Of a stretch of DNA of 62,409 bases, positions 43,457-52,874 are shown piece by piece. Both the position numbers and the translations under genes were made by a program. The notes under the pieces are model-generated. The model did not search any database. It saw nothing but the letters and a program-made list of their open reading frames with translations, and was not told where the DNA came from. Every line of letters starts with the position of its first letter. Position 1 is the stretch's first letter. The stretch is from Methanoregula sp. (lineage in GTDB: Archaea; Halobacteriota; Methanomicrobia; Methanomicrobiales; Methanospirillaceae), in NCBI GenBank assembly GCA_030651815.1, contig JAUSBW010000216.1:1-62409 (forward strand), written 5' to 3'.

Positions 43457-44078
43457 CCTGGAATCGGCAGAAAAGATCCTCGCTGCCGAGTACCGGCCTC
43501 CGGCAAAACGGGGCGATCTCCTTGCAGCAGCAGGAGACGGTGCAGACATCATCTGCTTAATCGATGGCGTCTTTCACCAGGAATCTGCCGTCGCCCACCG
43601 CGAGATCCTTGCGGCAGTGAAAAAAGGTGTCCGGGTGATCGGATCATCGAGCATGGGCGCACTCCGGGCAGCAGAGATGGATACTCTGGGGATGGTGGGC
43701 ATAGGTGAGGTTTATCAGATGTATAAGAGCGGCGAACTGGAGTCGGACGATGAAGTGGCGCTTGTATTCGATCCAAACTCAGGCTTGTCGCTCTCCGAAC
43801 CGTTGATCAATATCCGGTTTACCTTAAAGCTGGCGAGGGAGACCGGCATTGTAGATACTGCTGTGCATGACGCACTACTGGTTTCTGCCCGGTCCCTGTT
43901 CTATCCAAAACGTACCTACCGGGCGATCGTATCCGGTTCCGGCGATGCGGTTGATACTGCAACCCGCGAGCGGTTCCTTGCATGGGTTGATACCAATGCC
44001 TGCGATCAGAAACGCAACGATGCTGTTGCGGCACTCGAATACATCCGAAGCATCGCAGGTGGGAAAACAAAACACTGA
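43419..44078 (+). CDS. tfuA: TfuA-like protein, partner of YcaO
   Basis: 219 residues with the TfuA core: IIVFLGPSLDLESAEKIL, DIICLIDGVFHQESAVAHRE and SSSMGALRAAEMDTLGMVGIG. TfuA is thought to deliver or release sulfur for YcaO-dependent thioamide formation in McrA. The ATG is preceded by GGTGA within the ycaO coding sequence, so the overlap is functional and the two proteins are probably made in equal amounts. Confidence 0.92.
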   Translation: MPEIIVFLGPSLDLESAEKILAAEYRPPAKRGDLLAAAGDGADIICLIDGVFHQESAVAHREILAAVKKGVRVIGSSSMGALRAAEMDTLGMVGIGEVYQMYKSGELESDDEVALVFDPNSGLSLSEPLINIRFTLKLARETGIVDTAVHDALLVSARSLFYPKRTYRAIVSGSGDAVDTATRERFLAWVDTNACDQKRNDAVAALEYIRSIAGGKTKH

Positions 44079-44133
44079 CCGGGTACTCCGGCAATCGCAG
44101 GTAACCGGTCCGCCATCCAGTACTAACAAAAAG

Positions 44134-44859
44134 TTACCTGGTATCCTTTAACATAACCGCATTATCCCCATCCCATAGCAGAACCACATTCGAGCTTCCC
44201 TGCATCCGGCCAGTAGCAGCATCTGTTGCCGTGACCGTAATTACCACAGGCTCAAGGATTGATGCAGGTTTTTGTGTAAACGACCAGTAGAGTTTCTCGC
44301 CATGATTGGTGACCGGGTTTCCAACCTCATCTACTGTGTAATTTACCGGGCCCCAGGAGAAAAAATTCCCGTGCGTAGCGTTCCATGCGAACCGGGATCT
44401 GGCAGCATCAAAACCATTGGCATCCACCGTAATCCCGACCCCGGGTGGAAAAGAGATCATGGGTGAGTAACGCTGGGGGCTTGCTGTCAGCGTTACCGAA
44501 GTTTTGGTTACAACCGATAATGTGGTGGGCCGTGCCTGTATTACCGAGCATCGGGAGTTCGTGCACCCGCAGGTGCCGGCGCCGCAGTCAAGTGGGCCTT
44601 CGCAGCTCATGGTGCATATGACATCAGTGCATACGGGTTTTGCGGACTGCCTGACACAGCTGGCCGGGTGACAGCACTGGGCAGGCACGCAGTCCGCATC
44701 AGTTGTGCAGGTCTGTGCATCAACGGGAACGGTCGTTACGGTTGCTGGAGGAAGTGTAGTTGTCACTGGTACTGCAGGAGGAGGAGTATTTTGTGTGCAG
44801 CCGGCAAGAAAGACCGCTGCAATGCAGACGAGAAGGATGACGAGCGCGTTTTTATCCAT
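44134..44859 (-). CDS. Cysteine-rich surface lipoprotein
   Basis: 241 residues. A signal segment ends in a lipobox (VFLAGC, Cys21), followed by a Thr/Pro-rich linker. A cysteine-rich module (about residues 50-107) has ten or more Cys, including CCHPASC, CTMSC and CGCTNSRC, that would form disulfides outside the cell. The C-terminal ~110 residues look like an Ig-type beta domain. No function is recognised. Confidence 0.75.
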   Translation of the reverse strand: MDKNALVILLVCIAAVFLAGCTQNTPPPAVPVTTTLPPATVTTVPVDAQTCTTDADCVPAQCCHPASCVRQSAKPVCTDVICTMSCEGPLDCGAGTCGCTNSRCSVIQARPTTLSVVTKTSVTLTASPQRYSPMISFPPGVGITVDANGFDAARSRFAWNATHGNFFSWGPVNYTVDEVGNPVTNHGEKLYWSFTQKPASILEPVVITVTATDAATGRMQGSSNVVLLWDGDNAVMLKDTR

Positions 44860-44999
44860 AATAAAAAATCAATTCTGATACTGATAAACCAAACGGAGAC
44901 TACGAAATTTTTCGCAGTAAAAAGGGGAACAATAAGAGAAGAAGAAGACCCCCTCTCCAGTTGCATACCCATGAGAGCGGAAGTGATATTAAAAATTCC

Positions 45000-45596
45000 T
45001 CACTCCACCTTCGCCCAAACATACAAAAACCGCTGGATCGCCGTGATATGACCGAAGATCCCAAAAAACAGCAGTAACCAGCCGAACCAGCCGAGCCAGT
45101 AGAAAGTCATGGGGGCGATGAGATCGATAATACCGACGACTATAATCAGGACAAGACGGTCCGCCCTGCCCAAAAGCCCGCCATAATAGCGCCCGACACC
45201 CACTGCCTGTGCCTGCGTGCCGAGATAGGACGCCATCAGCACCCCGGTGAGTGCCAGTACGCCAATCTGCCACGGCACCATGCCCCCGGCAAAGATTCCG
45301 GTGATGATGAAGATATCCGCGTAACGGTCCACCGCATGGTCGAGAAAGTCGCCTCGTTTGCTCTGGCACTTCATCTCGCGGGCAACAGCACCGTCCATAG
45401 AATCACAAAACGCGTTGAGTGCTACGGCAACAACCCCCCAGAGTTCGAGCCGCAGGTAAAACAGGATACCGGCTGCGGCAGATGCGAGCAGGGCGGCGAT
45501 CGTAAAGAAGTTCGGCGTCAGCCGGCACCGGATAGCAATGGCAACCAGCGGATCGAAATACACTTTTACATGCGAGCGGTACTGGTCGAGCGTCAT
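45000..45596 (-). CDS. CDP-alcohol phosphatidyltransferase (archaetidylinositol phosphate synthase type)
   Basis: 198 residues, about six membrane helices. The full CDP-alcohol motif is present: Asp65-x2-Asp68-Gly69-x2-Ala72-Arg73-x8-Gly82-x3-Asp86-x3-Asp90. These enzymes join CDP-archaeol to an alcohol phosphate in the membrane; in methanogens this group is linked to archaetidylinositol phosphate. The ATG abuts the stop of the upstream Fap7-type gene (TAA then ATG), so they are cotranslated. Confidence 0.88.
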   Translation of the reverse strand: MTLDQYRSHVKVYFDPLVAIAIRCRLTPNFFTIAALLASAAAGILFYLRLELWGVVAVALNAFCDSMDGAVAREMKCQSKRGDFLDHAVDRYADIFIITGIFAGGMVPWQIGVLALTGVLMASYLGTQAQAVGVGRYYGGLLGRADRLVLIIVVGIIDLIAPMTFYWLGWFGWLLLFFGIFGHITAIQRFLYVWAKVE

Positions 45597-46106
45597 TTAG
45601 TGCACCTCTAAAAAGCCAGACCAGTCGAGCGTACCGAACTGTGCAGGAATCTTTCCTGCTACAAAACTTTCGATCTGGTCAGCACAAAAAACCGGGTCGT
45701 GACCTGTGGTATCCAGTTCGAAGATATGTGCGGCATCGTGCAGTTCCACCGTTTCAATCAGGCAGTCATCGAGCGCTTCTGCATCCGCATTCTCCGTAAT
45801 CTTGCGGGCAGGATATTTGCGCTGTCCCAGCCGTTTTTTCAGTTCATCCGGGCGGCAGCGGAGCACAACGATGCGATCGCAGGCAAGCAGATGGGCAAAG
45901 TGTCCTTCCACAAACCCATCGACTTTCACAAACTCTGCTGCCCAGCGCTCATCATCGAAGATCTCGGTGTCGCGCTGTTCATCATCGCCGGTAATGTAGG
46001 GGCGTATGGTATCGGTGAGGTGGACAACCTTGTGCCCACGCCGGGCGAGCTCATCACCTATCAGCGATTTGCCCGTGCCCGGGGTGCCGGTTATACCACA
46101 CATCAT
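45597..46106 (-). CDS. Fap7/hCINAP-type adenylate kinase-like protein
   Basis: 169 residues. P-loop GTPGTGKS at 7-14, then VVHLTDTIRPYI, a Walker B-like strand DRIVVLRCRPDELKKRL and RKITENADAEALDDC. This is the Fap7/AK6 family, which acts in small-subunit ribosome maturation and has adenylate kinase and ATPase activity. Its start overlaps the hisC stop by ATGA, and its stop abuts the lipid synthase start. Confidence 0.88.
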   Translation of the reverse strand: MMCGITGTPGTGKSLIGDELARRGHKVVHLTDTIRPYITGDDEQRDTEIFDDERWAAEFVKVDGFVEGHFAHLLACDRIVVLRCRPDELKKRLGQRKYPARKITENADAEALDDCLIETVELHDAAHIFELDTTGHDPVFCADQIESFVAGKIPAQFGTLDWSGFLEVH

Positions 46107-47161
46107 AGTGTGTTTATCACCTGCACGAATAACTCATTCTCCCAGTCCTCACCCACGCTGACGCGGATGTAGTGGTCGGGAAGCCCGGTAAAACTCCTGC
46201 ACGAGCGGACGACAACACCTTTTCGGGCAAGGCTCTCGACCACTGCATCGCTCTTGTGCGGAGCAACATCGACCATGACAAAGTTCGCATCCGAAGGCAG
46301 TACAGGGAATTTTACCTCATCGGCAAATCGTGTGCGCCATCGCTTTACCTGATCGATATACCGTTCTGCACGCACCTTATCCGGCAATGCTGCTGCTGCC
46401 GCTGATGCCGAGACCGAATTTACCGTAAACGGTGTACCGGCCCGGTGGTACCAGGGAGGAAGCCATCGTGGGGTAAAGGCATACCCGATCCGGAGGCCGG
46501 CAAGGGAATAAACTTTCGAAAAGGTCCTTCCGAGAATAAGGTTCTCATGTTTTTTCATGAGGGGGAGATAGTCGCAGTCCGAGAACTCGACATAGGCGTT
46601 GTCTAAGAAGAGCACCCCTTCGATCCCTTCAAGGATCCCGGCAACTGCATCAACCGACGTTGCATTCCCGGTAGGGTTATTGGGAGAACAGAGAACCGTA
46701 ATCTTTGCCCCTTTGGCAGCCTCGATCAGTTTCCCGCAATCTACCGAGAAATCCGCTTCACGCGGTACAGTGATCACCTCTGCACCCTGACCCATTGCCG
46801 CAAGTGCATAGAAGGAGAACGTGGGAGTGGATATTGCCACGGTCTCACCGGGCTCTACAAGCGTGCGGATGGTAGTCTCGATCACACCGTCCATCCCTAC
46901 GCCCGTCACAAAGTGATAATCGCCATAATATGCCCGTAAGGCATTCATGAGGATATTGACACGCTCGTCCGGATACCGGTTCACGTTCCGCAAAGCTTCT
47001 TCGGCTGCGGCTAATGCAGCAGGAGAGAGTGGTTCGGGATTTTCATTACTCGCAAGCCGTGCAATCTTACTGATCCCGTACTCGCGTGCGATATCCTCCG
47101 CTTTCTTTGCGAAAACGTAGCCGCTCTTTTTTTTATAACACGACCTTACCAAGTGCTCCAT
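46103..47161 (-). CDS. hisC: Histidinol-phosphate aminotransferase HisC
   Basis: 352 residues, fold-type I PLP enzyme. Marks are LASNENPEPLSPAALAA, the PNNPTGN loop (CSPNNPTG), LDNAYVEF (Asp and Tyr to PLP), the Schiff-base Lys in RTFSKVYSLAGLRIGY and the Arg of DHYIRVSVG that binds the substrate carboxylate. It makes histidinol phosphate. The ATG lies within the last 29 bases of argD. Confidence 0.92.
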   Translation of the reverse strand: MEHLVRSCYKKKSGYVFAKKAEDIAREYGISKIARLASNENPEPLSPAALAAAEEALRNVNRYPDERVNILMNALRAYYGDYHFVTGVGMDGVIETTIRTLVEPGETVAISTPTFSFYALAAMGQGAEVITVPREADFSVDCGKLIEAAKGAKITVLCSPNNPTGNATSVDAVAGILEGIEGVLFLDNAYVEFSDCDYLPLMKKHENLILGRTFSKVYSLAGLRIGYAFTPRWLPPWYHRAGTPFTVNSVSASAAAAALPDKVRAERYIDQVKRWRTRFADEVKFPVLPSDANFVMVDVAPHKSDAVVESLARKGVVVRSCRSFTGLPDHYIRVSVGEDWENELFVQVINTL

Positions 47162-48284
47162 TGATCACTCCAACCACACGGTCGATCTCTGCATCCATAA
47201 TAACAAGCGGCGGGACCAGACGCAGGTTCCCGTCCGCGGCACAGTTGACCAGCACACCCTGTGCTGCACATGTCTTCTGGACACCCGGACATATATCGCC
47301 GATGGTCATACCAATCATCAACCCGCGGATGCGGGGGTTATACGCGGCAAGACCCTTCCCGAACCGCTCGCCTTTCCGGGTGACATCCGGGAGGATCTTC
47401 TCAATTACATCGATTGTTGCAAGCGCTGCTGCACAGGCAAGCGGACCACCGGCAAACGTGCTCCCGTGCTCGCTCTTTTTGAACTCCAGATCTTCACGGG
47501 CAACCAGTGCGCCCATGGGAAACCCGCTTGCAATCCCTTTTGCTAATGTGACAATATCGGCCTGCACCTTCGTGTGCTGCATGGCAAGCCATTTGCCGGT
47601 ACGTCCCATGCCGGTCTGTACTTCATCGGCGATCATGAGAGCGCCGGCATCATCGCAGATTTCGCGGATGCCTTCAATGAAACTGTCCGGAGGTATAATC
47701 ACGCCCGCTTCTCCCTGGATCGGTTCGAATATGACGCCTGCGGTATCCTTATCCACGACTTTTTTCAGCGCGTCAAGATCGCCATATTCGACAAAAGTCT
47801 TTATCACCCCGAGGGGCTCGAACGGCTCGCGGATTGCGGGTTTGTGCGTTACGGCAAGGGAACCAACGGTACGACCGTGGAACCCGTGAGTGAATGCGAC
47901 AAATTTTTTCTTACCGGTCCGGACCCGTGCAAGTTTGAGTGCCCCGTCCATTGCTTCTGCTCCTGAATTGGAGAAGAAAGCCTTGTGCATGCCGGTAATC
48001 TCTACGAGTTTCTTTGCCAGATCACCCTGGTGAGGCACGTAATAGAGATTGGAGCAGTGGATCAGCTGGTGTGCCTGATCGCAGATCGCTTTGACCACGG
48101 CCGGGTGGCAGTGCCCGGTGCTGCAGACGGCTATACCTGCTACACAGTCGAGATATGCTTTCCCTTCCGCATCCCAGACGGTTGATCCCTCACCCTTTAC
48201 AATCGCCATATCGCGCGAGAACGCAGGCATAACGTAGCGTTCATCGAGGGCTTTGAACTGGCTTGTTGTTTCCATTTCCATCAC
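47133..48284 (-). CDS. argD: Acetylornithine aminotransferase ArgD
   Basis: 383 residues, class III aminotransferase. FFSNSGAEAMDGALKLAR, FTHGFHGRTVGSLAVT, EPIQGEAG, IADEVQTGMGRTGKW and the PLP Lys of TLAKGIASGFPMGA all match ArgD. It catalyses the amino transfer in arginine synthesis, and may also serve lysine synthesis. First gene of the argD-hisC-fap7-phosphotransferase run. Confidence 0.93.
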   Translation of the reverse strand: MMEMETTSQFKALDERYVMPAFSRDMAIVKGEGSTVWDAEGKAYLDCVAGIAVCSTGHCHPAVVKAICDQAHQLIHCSNLYYVPHQGDLAKKLVEITGMHKAFFSNSGAEAMDGALKLARVRTGKKKFVAFTHGFHGRTVGSLAVTHKPAIREPFEPLGVIKTFVEYGDLDALKKVVDKDTAGVIFEPIQGEAGVIIPPDSFIEGIREICDDAGALMIADEVQTGMGRTGKWLAMQHTKVQADIVTLAKGIASGFPMGALVAREDLEFKKSEHGSTFAGGPLACAAALATIDVIEKILPDVTRKGERFGKGLAAYNPRIRGLMIGMTIGDICPGVQKTCAAQGVLVNCAADGNLRLVPPLVIMDAEIDRVVGVINGALGKVVL

Positions 48285-48313
48285 AGTAATCTTTTCTTTG
48301 TTGTGTTCAGACG

Positions 48314-49231
48314 TTATTCATATTCAATGGTTGCCGGCGGTTTTGCAGTGATATCGTACACCACTCTGGCAACACGGGGAATGTCGGCAGTTATTCTTGA
48401 GCCGATTTTTACCAGATGCTCAAACGGGATATCGAGCGGATCAGCAGTCATCCCATCCCGGGAGTTCACTGCCCGTATCGCAACGATCCACCCGTGAATA
48501 CGGTTGTCACCTTTGACACCGGTGCCAAGGCCGAGCAGCGCGGCAAAACACTGCCATGGCTGGTACTTCTCGACCAGTTCGTCTTCCACGATCCAGTTCG
48601 CCTCGCGGATGATGTCGACCTTCTCTTTCGTGATTTCACCTAGTACTCGAACTGCAAGGCCGGGACCCGGAAACGGCATCCGGTGCTGGATCTCCCTGGG
48701 CAGACCAAGGGCTCCGGCAACTTCCCGCACTTCGTCCTTGTAGAGATCGCAGATAGGCTCGATCACTTTCGTGAACTCCATGTGCAGGGGCATACCGCCC
48801 ACATTATGGTGGCTCTTGATCCCACCCTCGCTCTCGATACGGTCCGGGTATATGGTGCCCTGCAACAGGCATTTTGCCCCCTGCTTCTTTGCCTCACGCT
48901 CGAAGACCCGGATGAACCGCTCGCCAATCGCCTTGCGCTTGTCTTCGGGATCGCAGATCCCCTTGAGCGATGTTAAGAATTCGTCGCCTGCATCGACAAT
49001 CTGGAGGTGGATATGGCTAAAGAGCGTCCGGATCCGTTCGGTCTCACCCTTGCGCATCAGGCCGGTGTCGATATAAATCGGGATGAGATTGTCACCGATC
49101 GCACGGGCTGCGAGAGCCGCACAGACCGAGCTGTCGACCCCGCCCGACAGGGCCATGACCACCTTGTCGTCACCTGCTGCGGTTTTGATCTCTGCTATGG
49201 ATTTTATAATGAATTTCTCTGTATTGACCAT
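48314..49231 (-). CDS. guaAb: GMP synthase subunit B (ATP pyrophosphatase)
   Basis: 305 residues. The PP-loop is SGGVDSSV near residue 29-36, followed by [10 protein letters not shown], the [12 protein letters not shown] segment and the C-terminal dimer domain ([29 protein letters not shown]). In archaea GMP synthase is split; the glutaminase subunit A is not in this window. AGGAG lies six bases ahead of the ATG. It sits nine bases after pyrG, so the two nucleotide-amidating enzymes are cotranscribed. Confidence 0.94.
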   Translation of the reverse strand: MVNTEKFIIKSIAEIKTAAGDDKVVMALSGGVDSSVCAALAARAIGDNLIPIYIDTGLMRKGETERIRTLFSHIHLQIVDAGDEFLTSLKGICDPEDKRKAIGERFIRVFEREAKKQGAKCLLQGTIYPDRIESEGGIKSHHNVGGMPLHMEFTKVIEPICDLYKDEVREVAGALGLPREIQHRMPFPGPGLAVRVLGEITKEKVDIIREANWIVEDELVEKYQPWQCFAALLGLGTGVKGDNRIHGWIVAIRAVNSRDGMTADPLDIPFEHLVKIGSRITADIPRVARVVYDITAKPPATIEYE

Positions 49232-49240
49232 CTTTTACTC

Positions 49241-50821
49241 CTATGTTGTCTTCTTGTTTGCCCTGCACGCTTCAACAAACCCGAGATACGGGGGAGATGG
49301 GTGGGTTGGCCGGGACCGGAACTCCGGGTGGAACTGCGTAGCAAAGAAGAACGGGTGACCTGGAAGTTCGAGACACTCCATCCGGTTCTTATTAGTGGCA
49401 GAAAAGACGAGTCCCGCCTTCTCCAGATCCCCGATATACTGCGGGTTCACTTCATACCGGTGCCGGTGCCGTTCGGTAATCTGTTTTTCCTTGTAGAGTT
49501 TCGCAGCAAGCGTACCATCCCTGATATCTGCGGTATAGTTCCCCAGCCGCATTGTCCCGCCGAGATCGTTGACCCCTTCCTGTTCCGGTAAGAGCCCGAT
49601 CACATGGGTGCCCTCGCCGAACTCCTCGCTCGTGGCATCGGCAAACCCTGCCTTGTGGCGGGCGAACTCAACGGTTGCCAGCTGGAATCCTAAGCAGAGC
49701 CCGAGGAATGGCACATTGTTCTCGCGGGCAAATTTGATCGCTTCGATCTTTCCTTCAATGCCCCGTTTGCCGAAACCACCGGGAACCAGGATGCCGTCAT
49801 AGTCCTTGAGATGGCAACGCTCGTAGCGTTCTGCATCCAGCCACGCGATCTTCACTTCCGTGGAGAGTGCACGTCCCGCATGCTTGAGCGATTCCTTGAT
49901 ACTGATATAGACATCCTCGATACCGTACTTGCTCACAATCGCAACCGTCACCCGGTTGGTATATTCCTTGTTCACCACCCGGTACCAGCTGGTATCAACC
50001 TCTTTCTTATCCAGCCCGAGATGGGCAGATAGCACATCGGCAATACCCTCCTTTTCCATCTCCATCGGAACTGCGTACGTATCCGGAGCGGTTGCGGCAG
50101 AGATGACCGCATTCTGGGGGAGATCGCAGAATGCTGAAATCTTTCGTTTTGTGCCTGCCCCAATCGGGTTCTCACTCCTGCCGACGATAATATCCGCGTG
50201 GAGCCCGAGCTCGCGCAGGGCTTTTACCGAGTGCTGGGTGGGCTTGGTCTTCATGTCCCCCATCGTGTCTTCTGGGATCAGGGTGACATGGACAAGCACA
50301 ATATCGTGCTCGGGTAGTTCGCCGTGCATCTGGCGGACCGCTTCTAAGAACGGCATGCTCTCGATGTCACCGACAGTACCTCCGACTTCCACAAGGCAGA
50401 TGTCCGCTTTTGTCCCATCGGGGAATTCTTCTTCTGCCGCCTGCCGGATACAGGTCTTGATCTGGTCGGTGATATGGGGGATGATCTGCACGGTTTCTCC
50501 AAGGAAATCGCCGCGGCGCTCCTTGTCGATGACCGTGCGGTACACCTTGCCGGTAGTAATATTGTGGGCAGCCGTCAGCTCGATGTCGAGAAAACGCTCA
50601 TAGTTGCCAAGATCGAGATCAACTTCGCTGCCATCCTTGAGCACGAACACTTCTCCGTGCTGGGCCGGGTTCATTGTCCCTGCATCGATATTTAAGTAAG
50701 GATCAATTTTGACTGCCGTGACCCGGTAGCCACGGTTCTGTAAAATCCGTCCCACTGATGCAGCGGTGATACCCTTGCCCAGACCGCTCATCACACCGCC
50801 GGTAATTATGATGTACTTCAC
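49241..50821 (-). CDS. pyrG: CTP synthase PyrG
   Basis: 526 residues. The synthase domain opens with [20 protein letters not shown] and has [18 protein letters not shown]; the glutaminase domain has the nucleophile Cys in [18 protein letters not shown] and the His/Glu pair in [11 protein letters not shown]. It converts UTP to CTP using glutamine. The start codon is GTG with GGAG seven bases upstream. Full length for the family. Confidence 0.95.
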   Translation of the reverse strand: MKYIIITGGVMSGLGKGITAASVGRILQNRGYRVTAVKIDPYLNIDAGTMNPAQHGEVFVLKDGSEVDLDLGNYERFLDIELTAAHNITTGKVYRTVIDKERRGDFLGETVQIIPHITDQIKTCIRQAAEEEFPDGTKADICLVEVGGTVGDIESMPFLEAVRQMHGELPEHDIVLVHVTLIPEDTMGDMKTKPTQHSVKALRELGLHADIIVGRSENPIGAGTKRKISAFCDLPQNAVISAATAPDTYAVPMEMEKEGIADVLSAHLGLDKKEVDTSWYRVVNKEYTNRVTVAIVSKYGIEDVYISIKESLKHAGRALSTEVKIAWLDAERYERCHLKDYDGILVPGGFGKRGIEGKIEAIKFARENNVPFLGLCLGFQLATVEFARHKAGFADATSEEFGEGTHVIGLLPEQEGVNDLGGTMRLGNYTADIRDGTLAAKLYKEKQITERHRHRYEVNPQYIGDLEKAGLVFSATNKNRMECLELPGHPFFFATQFHPEFRSRPTHPSPPYLGFVEACRANKKTT

Positions 50822-51015
50822 TAGGATCTCCCCGATTGCATTATATTTGGCTCACAATCCCTAATAGTGTTATCTTACTTTAAGCAACGGGATAAAACCC
50901 GACTTTTTACCGCAGGCTTATCTGCAAAGGAATCCGGCAAAGACGATGGTTCAAAACTATGGGATGTGACAAACCAAAGTAAGATTAATTTATGAAAACA
51001 TCTCACTGAGTGGGT

Positions 51016-51723
51016 ATGAAATTCAGGAAGTTTATTCACATTCTGGCAATTATCGCATTAATTGCCTGCTTTGTTCCGCCGGTGTTCGCAGCGGATGAAG
51101 CACCAAAAGATGAGGCCACTACCTATTATAACCGGGCTGAATTGCTCCTCAACACGAATGATTATGAGCGGGCGATTGCAACCTTTGACCAGGCGCTTGC
51201 TTCCAACACGACCATGATCAAAATGTCCGATGCCCTGCTGTATACGTACCGGGACAAAGGCTATGCACAGATCCAGCTCAGGAAATACGATGAAGCCATC
51301 CAGACCTTCGAACAGGGGCTGGCACTCTATCCCAGGGACAAAATGCTCTGGAACAATATTGGCTATGCAAACTATAATCTTGGAAAATACCAGGATGCAC
51401 TCGCTGCGTATAACAATGCCATCAGGTTTGAACAGAACTACACAATTGCCCTGATTAACAAGGGGGACACACTCTCAAAGATGCAGGACTACCAGGGTGC
51501 AGTGGATGCCTACACAAATGCCATGGAATCCGAACCCGGCAACCCAACCGTAACCGATAAACTTGCAATCGCACAAAAGGCCGCTGACTCGAATTCGACA
51601 ACAACGATGATTGTGATCGCCATTCTCGTAATCATCGTCGCTGGTGGAGCGATCTGGTATATCCAATTCAGAAAGCCTGAAGTGAAACCCGAAGAGAAGA
51701 AGTCCAAAGGAAAGAAGGAATAA
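51016..51723 (+). CDS. Membrane-anchored TPR protein
   Basis: 235 residues from the ATG at 51016 (a GTG two codons upstream is also in frame). A signal or anchor segment (IHILAIIALIACFVPPVFA) is followed by about four TPR units (EATTYYNRAELLLNTNDYER, IQLRKYDEAIQTFEQGLALY, WNNIGYANYNLGKYQDALAA, INKGDTLSKMQDYQGAVDAY). A C-terminal helix (TMIVIAILVIIVAGGAIWYI) and a Lys-rich tail anchor it, with the TPRs outside. It probably scaffolds surface proteins. Confidence 0.83.
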   Translation: MKFRKFIHILAIIALIACFVPPVFAADEAPKDEATTYYNRAELLLNTNDYERAIATFDQALASNTTMIKMSDALLYTYRDKGYAQIQLRKYDEAIQTFEQGLALYPRDKMLWNNIGYANYNLGKYQDALAAYNNAIRFEQNYTIALINKGDTLSKMQDYQGAVDAYTNAMESEPGNPTVTDKLAIAQKAADSNSTTTMIVIAILVIIVAGGAIWYIQFRKPEVKPEEKKSKGKKE

Positions 51724-51841
51724 CTTTTTAGTGGTAATACAAAAATCGGCTAAGATCCAGGTTGTGTCAAAATCCCGGGGCGCTCCCGGAAAGGTATAAT
51801 TTACCAGTTTTTTTTGATTTTACCTCTTGATTGTGTCACTT

Positions 51842-51872
51842 CGTGGAAGGGCTGGCAGTGCGCCCTTCCACG
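51842..51872. repeat. Perfect 11-bp hairpin
   Basis: CGTGGAAGGGC and GCCCTTCCACG pair exactly around a nine-base loop, between the convergent TPR and thioesterase genes. No T-run follows. It may be a bidirectional stop or an RNA-stabilising hairpin. Apart from it, the ~280 bases between the two genes (51724-52001) show nothing recognisable. Confidence 0.55.
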
Positions 51873-52001
51873 AATGAGACCTTATCGCAATATCGCAAGC
51901 GTGTTCCCGGCTTACCGTGATCAATGTTCTTACACAACTTAAAAAAATGTTACCTTTCGAAATAGAGATCTTAGCCTATCTTTTTACACAATCAACTTTT
52001 T

Positions 52002-52415
52002 TTATTTTGCTGTCACCGCGAATGCTGCTGACGTGCGGGATAGCATGGTTTTTTCACCATCATCCAAAAAGACTTCGGCCTCAGCAAATGCAACGCGTCG
52101 TCCCTTCTTGATCACTTTTGCCTCGGCAGTGATAACACCCTCCCGGACACCTTTGACAAAACTGGTGGATTCGGAGATGGTTGCAATCCCTTCATGTTCC
52201 GTCAACAGGGTGTAGAGGGCAAGTGCAATCGCTTCATCAGCAAGCGCGACGAGCATGCCACCCTGCAGCCAGCCGACACCATTGTGCATATCAGGCCGGA
52301 CATGCATTTGCAGCACCGCCGTTCCCGCTTCGTAACTGACGATATCGATTCCCATAGAGCAGAAGAACGGGTTGGCATCCCTGCCATGCTGCCGGATGTT
52401 TTCAAGATAGGACAT
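52002..52415 (-). CDS. PaaI-family hotdog thioesterase
   Basis: 137 residues. NPFFCSMGIDIVSYEAGTAV, then HNGVGWLQGGMLVALADEA (the HNx-x-x-x-GG-x-x-x-x-x-x-D motif with catalytic Asn/Asp region) and the final beta strands place it in the PaaI/4HBT thioesterase family. It would hydrolyse an acyl-CoA; the substrate is unknown. Confidence 0.88.
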   Translation of the reverse strand: MSYLENIRQHGRDANPFFCSMGIDIVSYEAGTAVLQMHVRPDMHNGVGWLQGGMLVALADEAIALALYTLLTEHEGIATISESTSFVKGVREGVITAEAKVIKKGRRVAFAEAEVFLDDGEKTMLSRTSAAFAVTAK

Positions 52416-52510
52416 GATTCTCTATTAAGTTTTTATCCGGAGGAGATTAAGAATATGCCTTGCCCCCCATGCCGGTTGTTTAATAATGATAATCGGACGA
52501 ACTATTCTGC

Positions 52511-52741
52511 ATGCAGGACCCTGAAACAAAAGAGATGCTATCAGATCTCATCTGGCTCAATGCAGTCATTGCCACAGAACTCATCCAGATAACCGAGAAC
52601 ACATCGGCAATTCTTCGCAAATCCCCGCCGCCGGAGAGCTGCCTTGCCGAACACCATGAACTTAAGAAAACCGCGCTCCATATAGCAGAGAAGTACCGTC
52701 CCGCAACGGTGCTCGGTAAGCACCTGCTCAAACACCAGTAA
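52511..52741 (+). CDS. Small helical protein, hypothetical
   Basis: 76 residues: MQDPETKEMLSDLIWLNAVI, then a second charged helix (EHHELKKTALHIAEKYRPA). Codon use and the helical heptad-like pattern suggest a real gene. No family recognised. It starts about 95 bases from the divergent thioesterase gene. Confidence 0.55.
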   Translation: MQDPETKEMLSDLIWLNAVIATELIQITENTSAILRKSPPPESCLAEHHELKKTALHIAEKYRPATVLGKHLLKHQ

Positions 52742-52874
52742 CGTTATTGGGACACTCTGCCCACGATTATAATACAATAATCCCTGACAGTACTAGAAAA
52801 GAGTCCGCACAGCATCCCTCACGCCGCGTGGCACTCTTCATCAATACATCTTTGTTAAACGGAGCAAGCCCGCC

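Noticed and set aside
47086-47889. A 267-codon plus-strand frame opposite argD
   Set aside because: ArgD on the minus strand is complete and conserved; the plus-strand frame is Ser/Pro/Arg-rich without domains.
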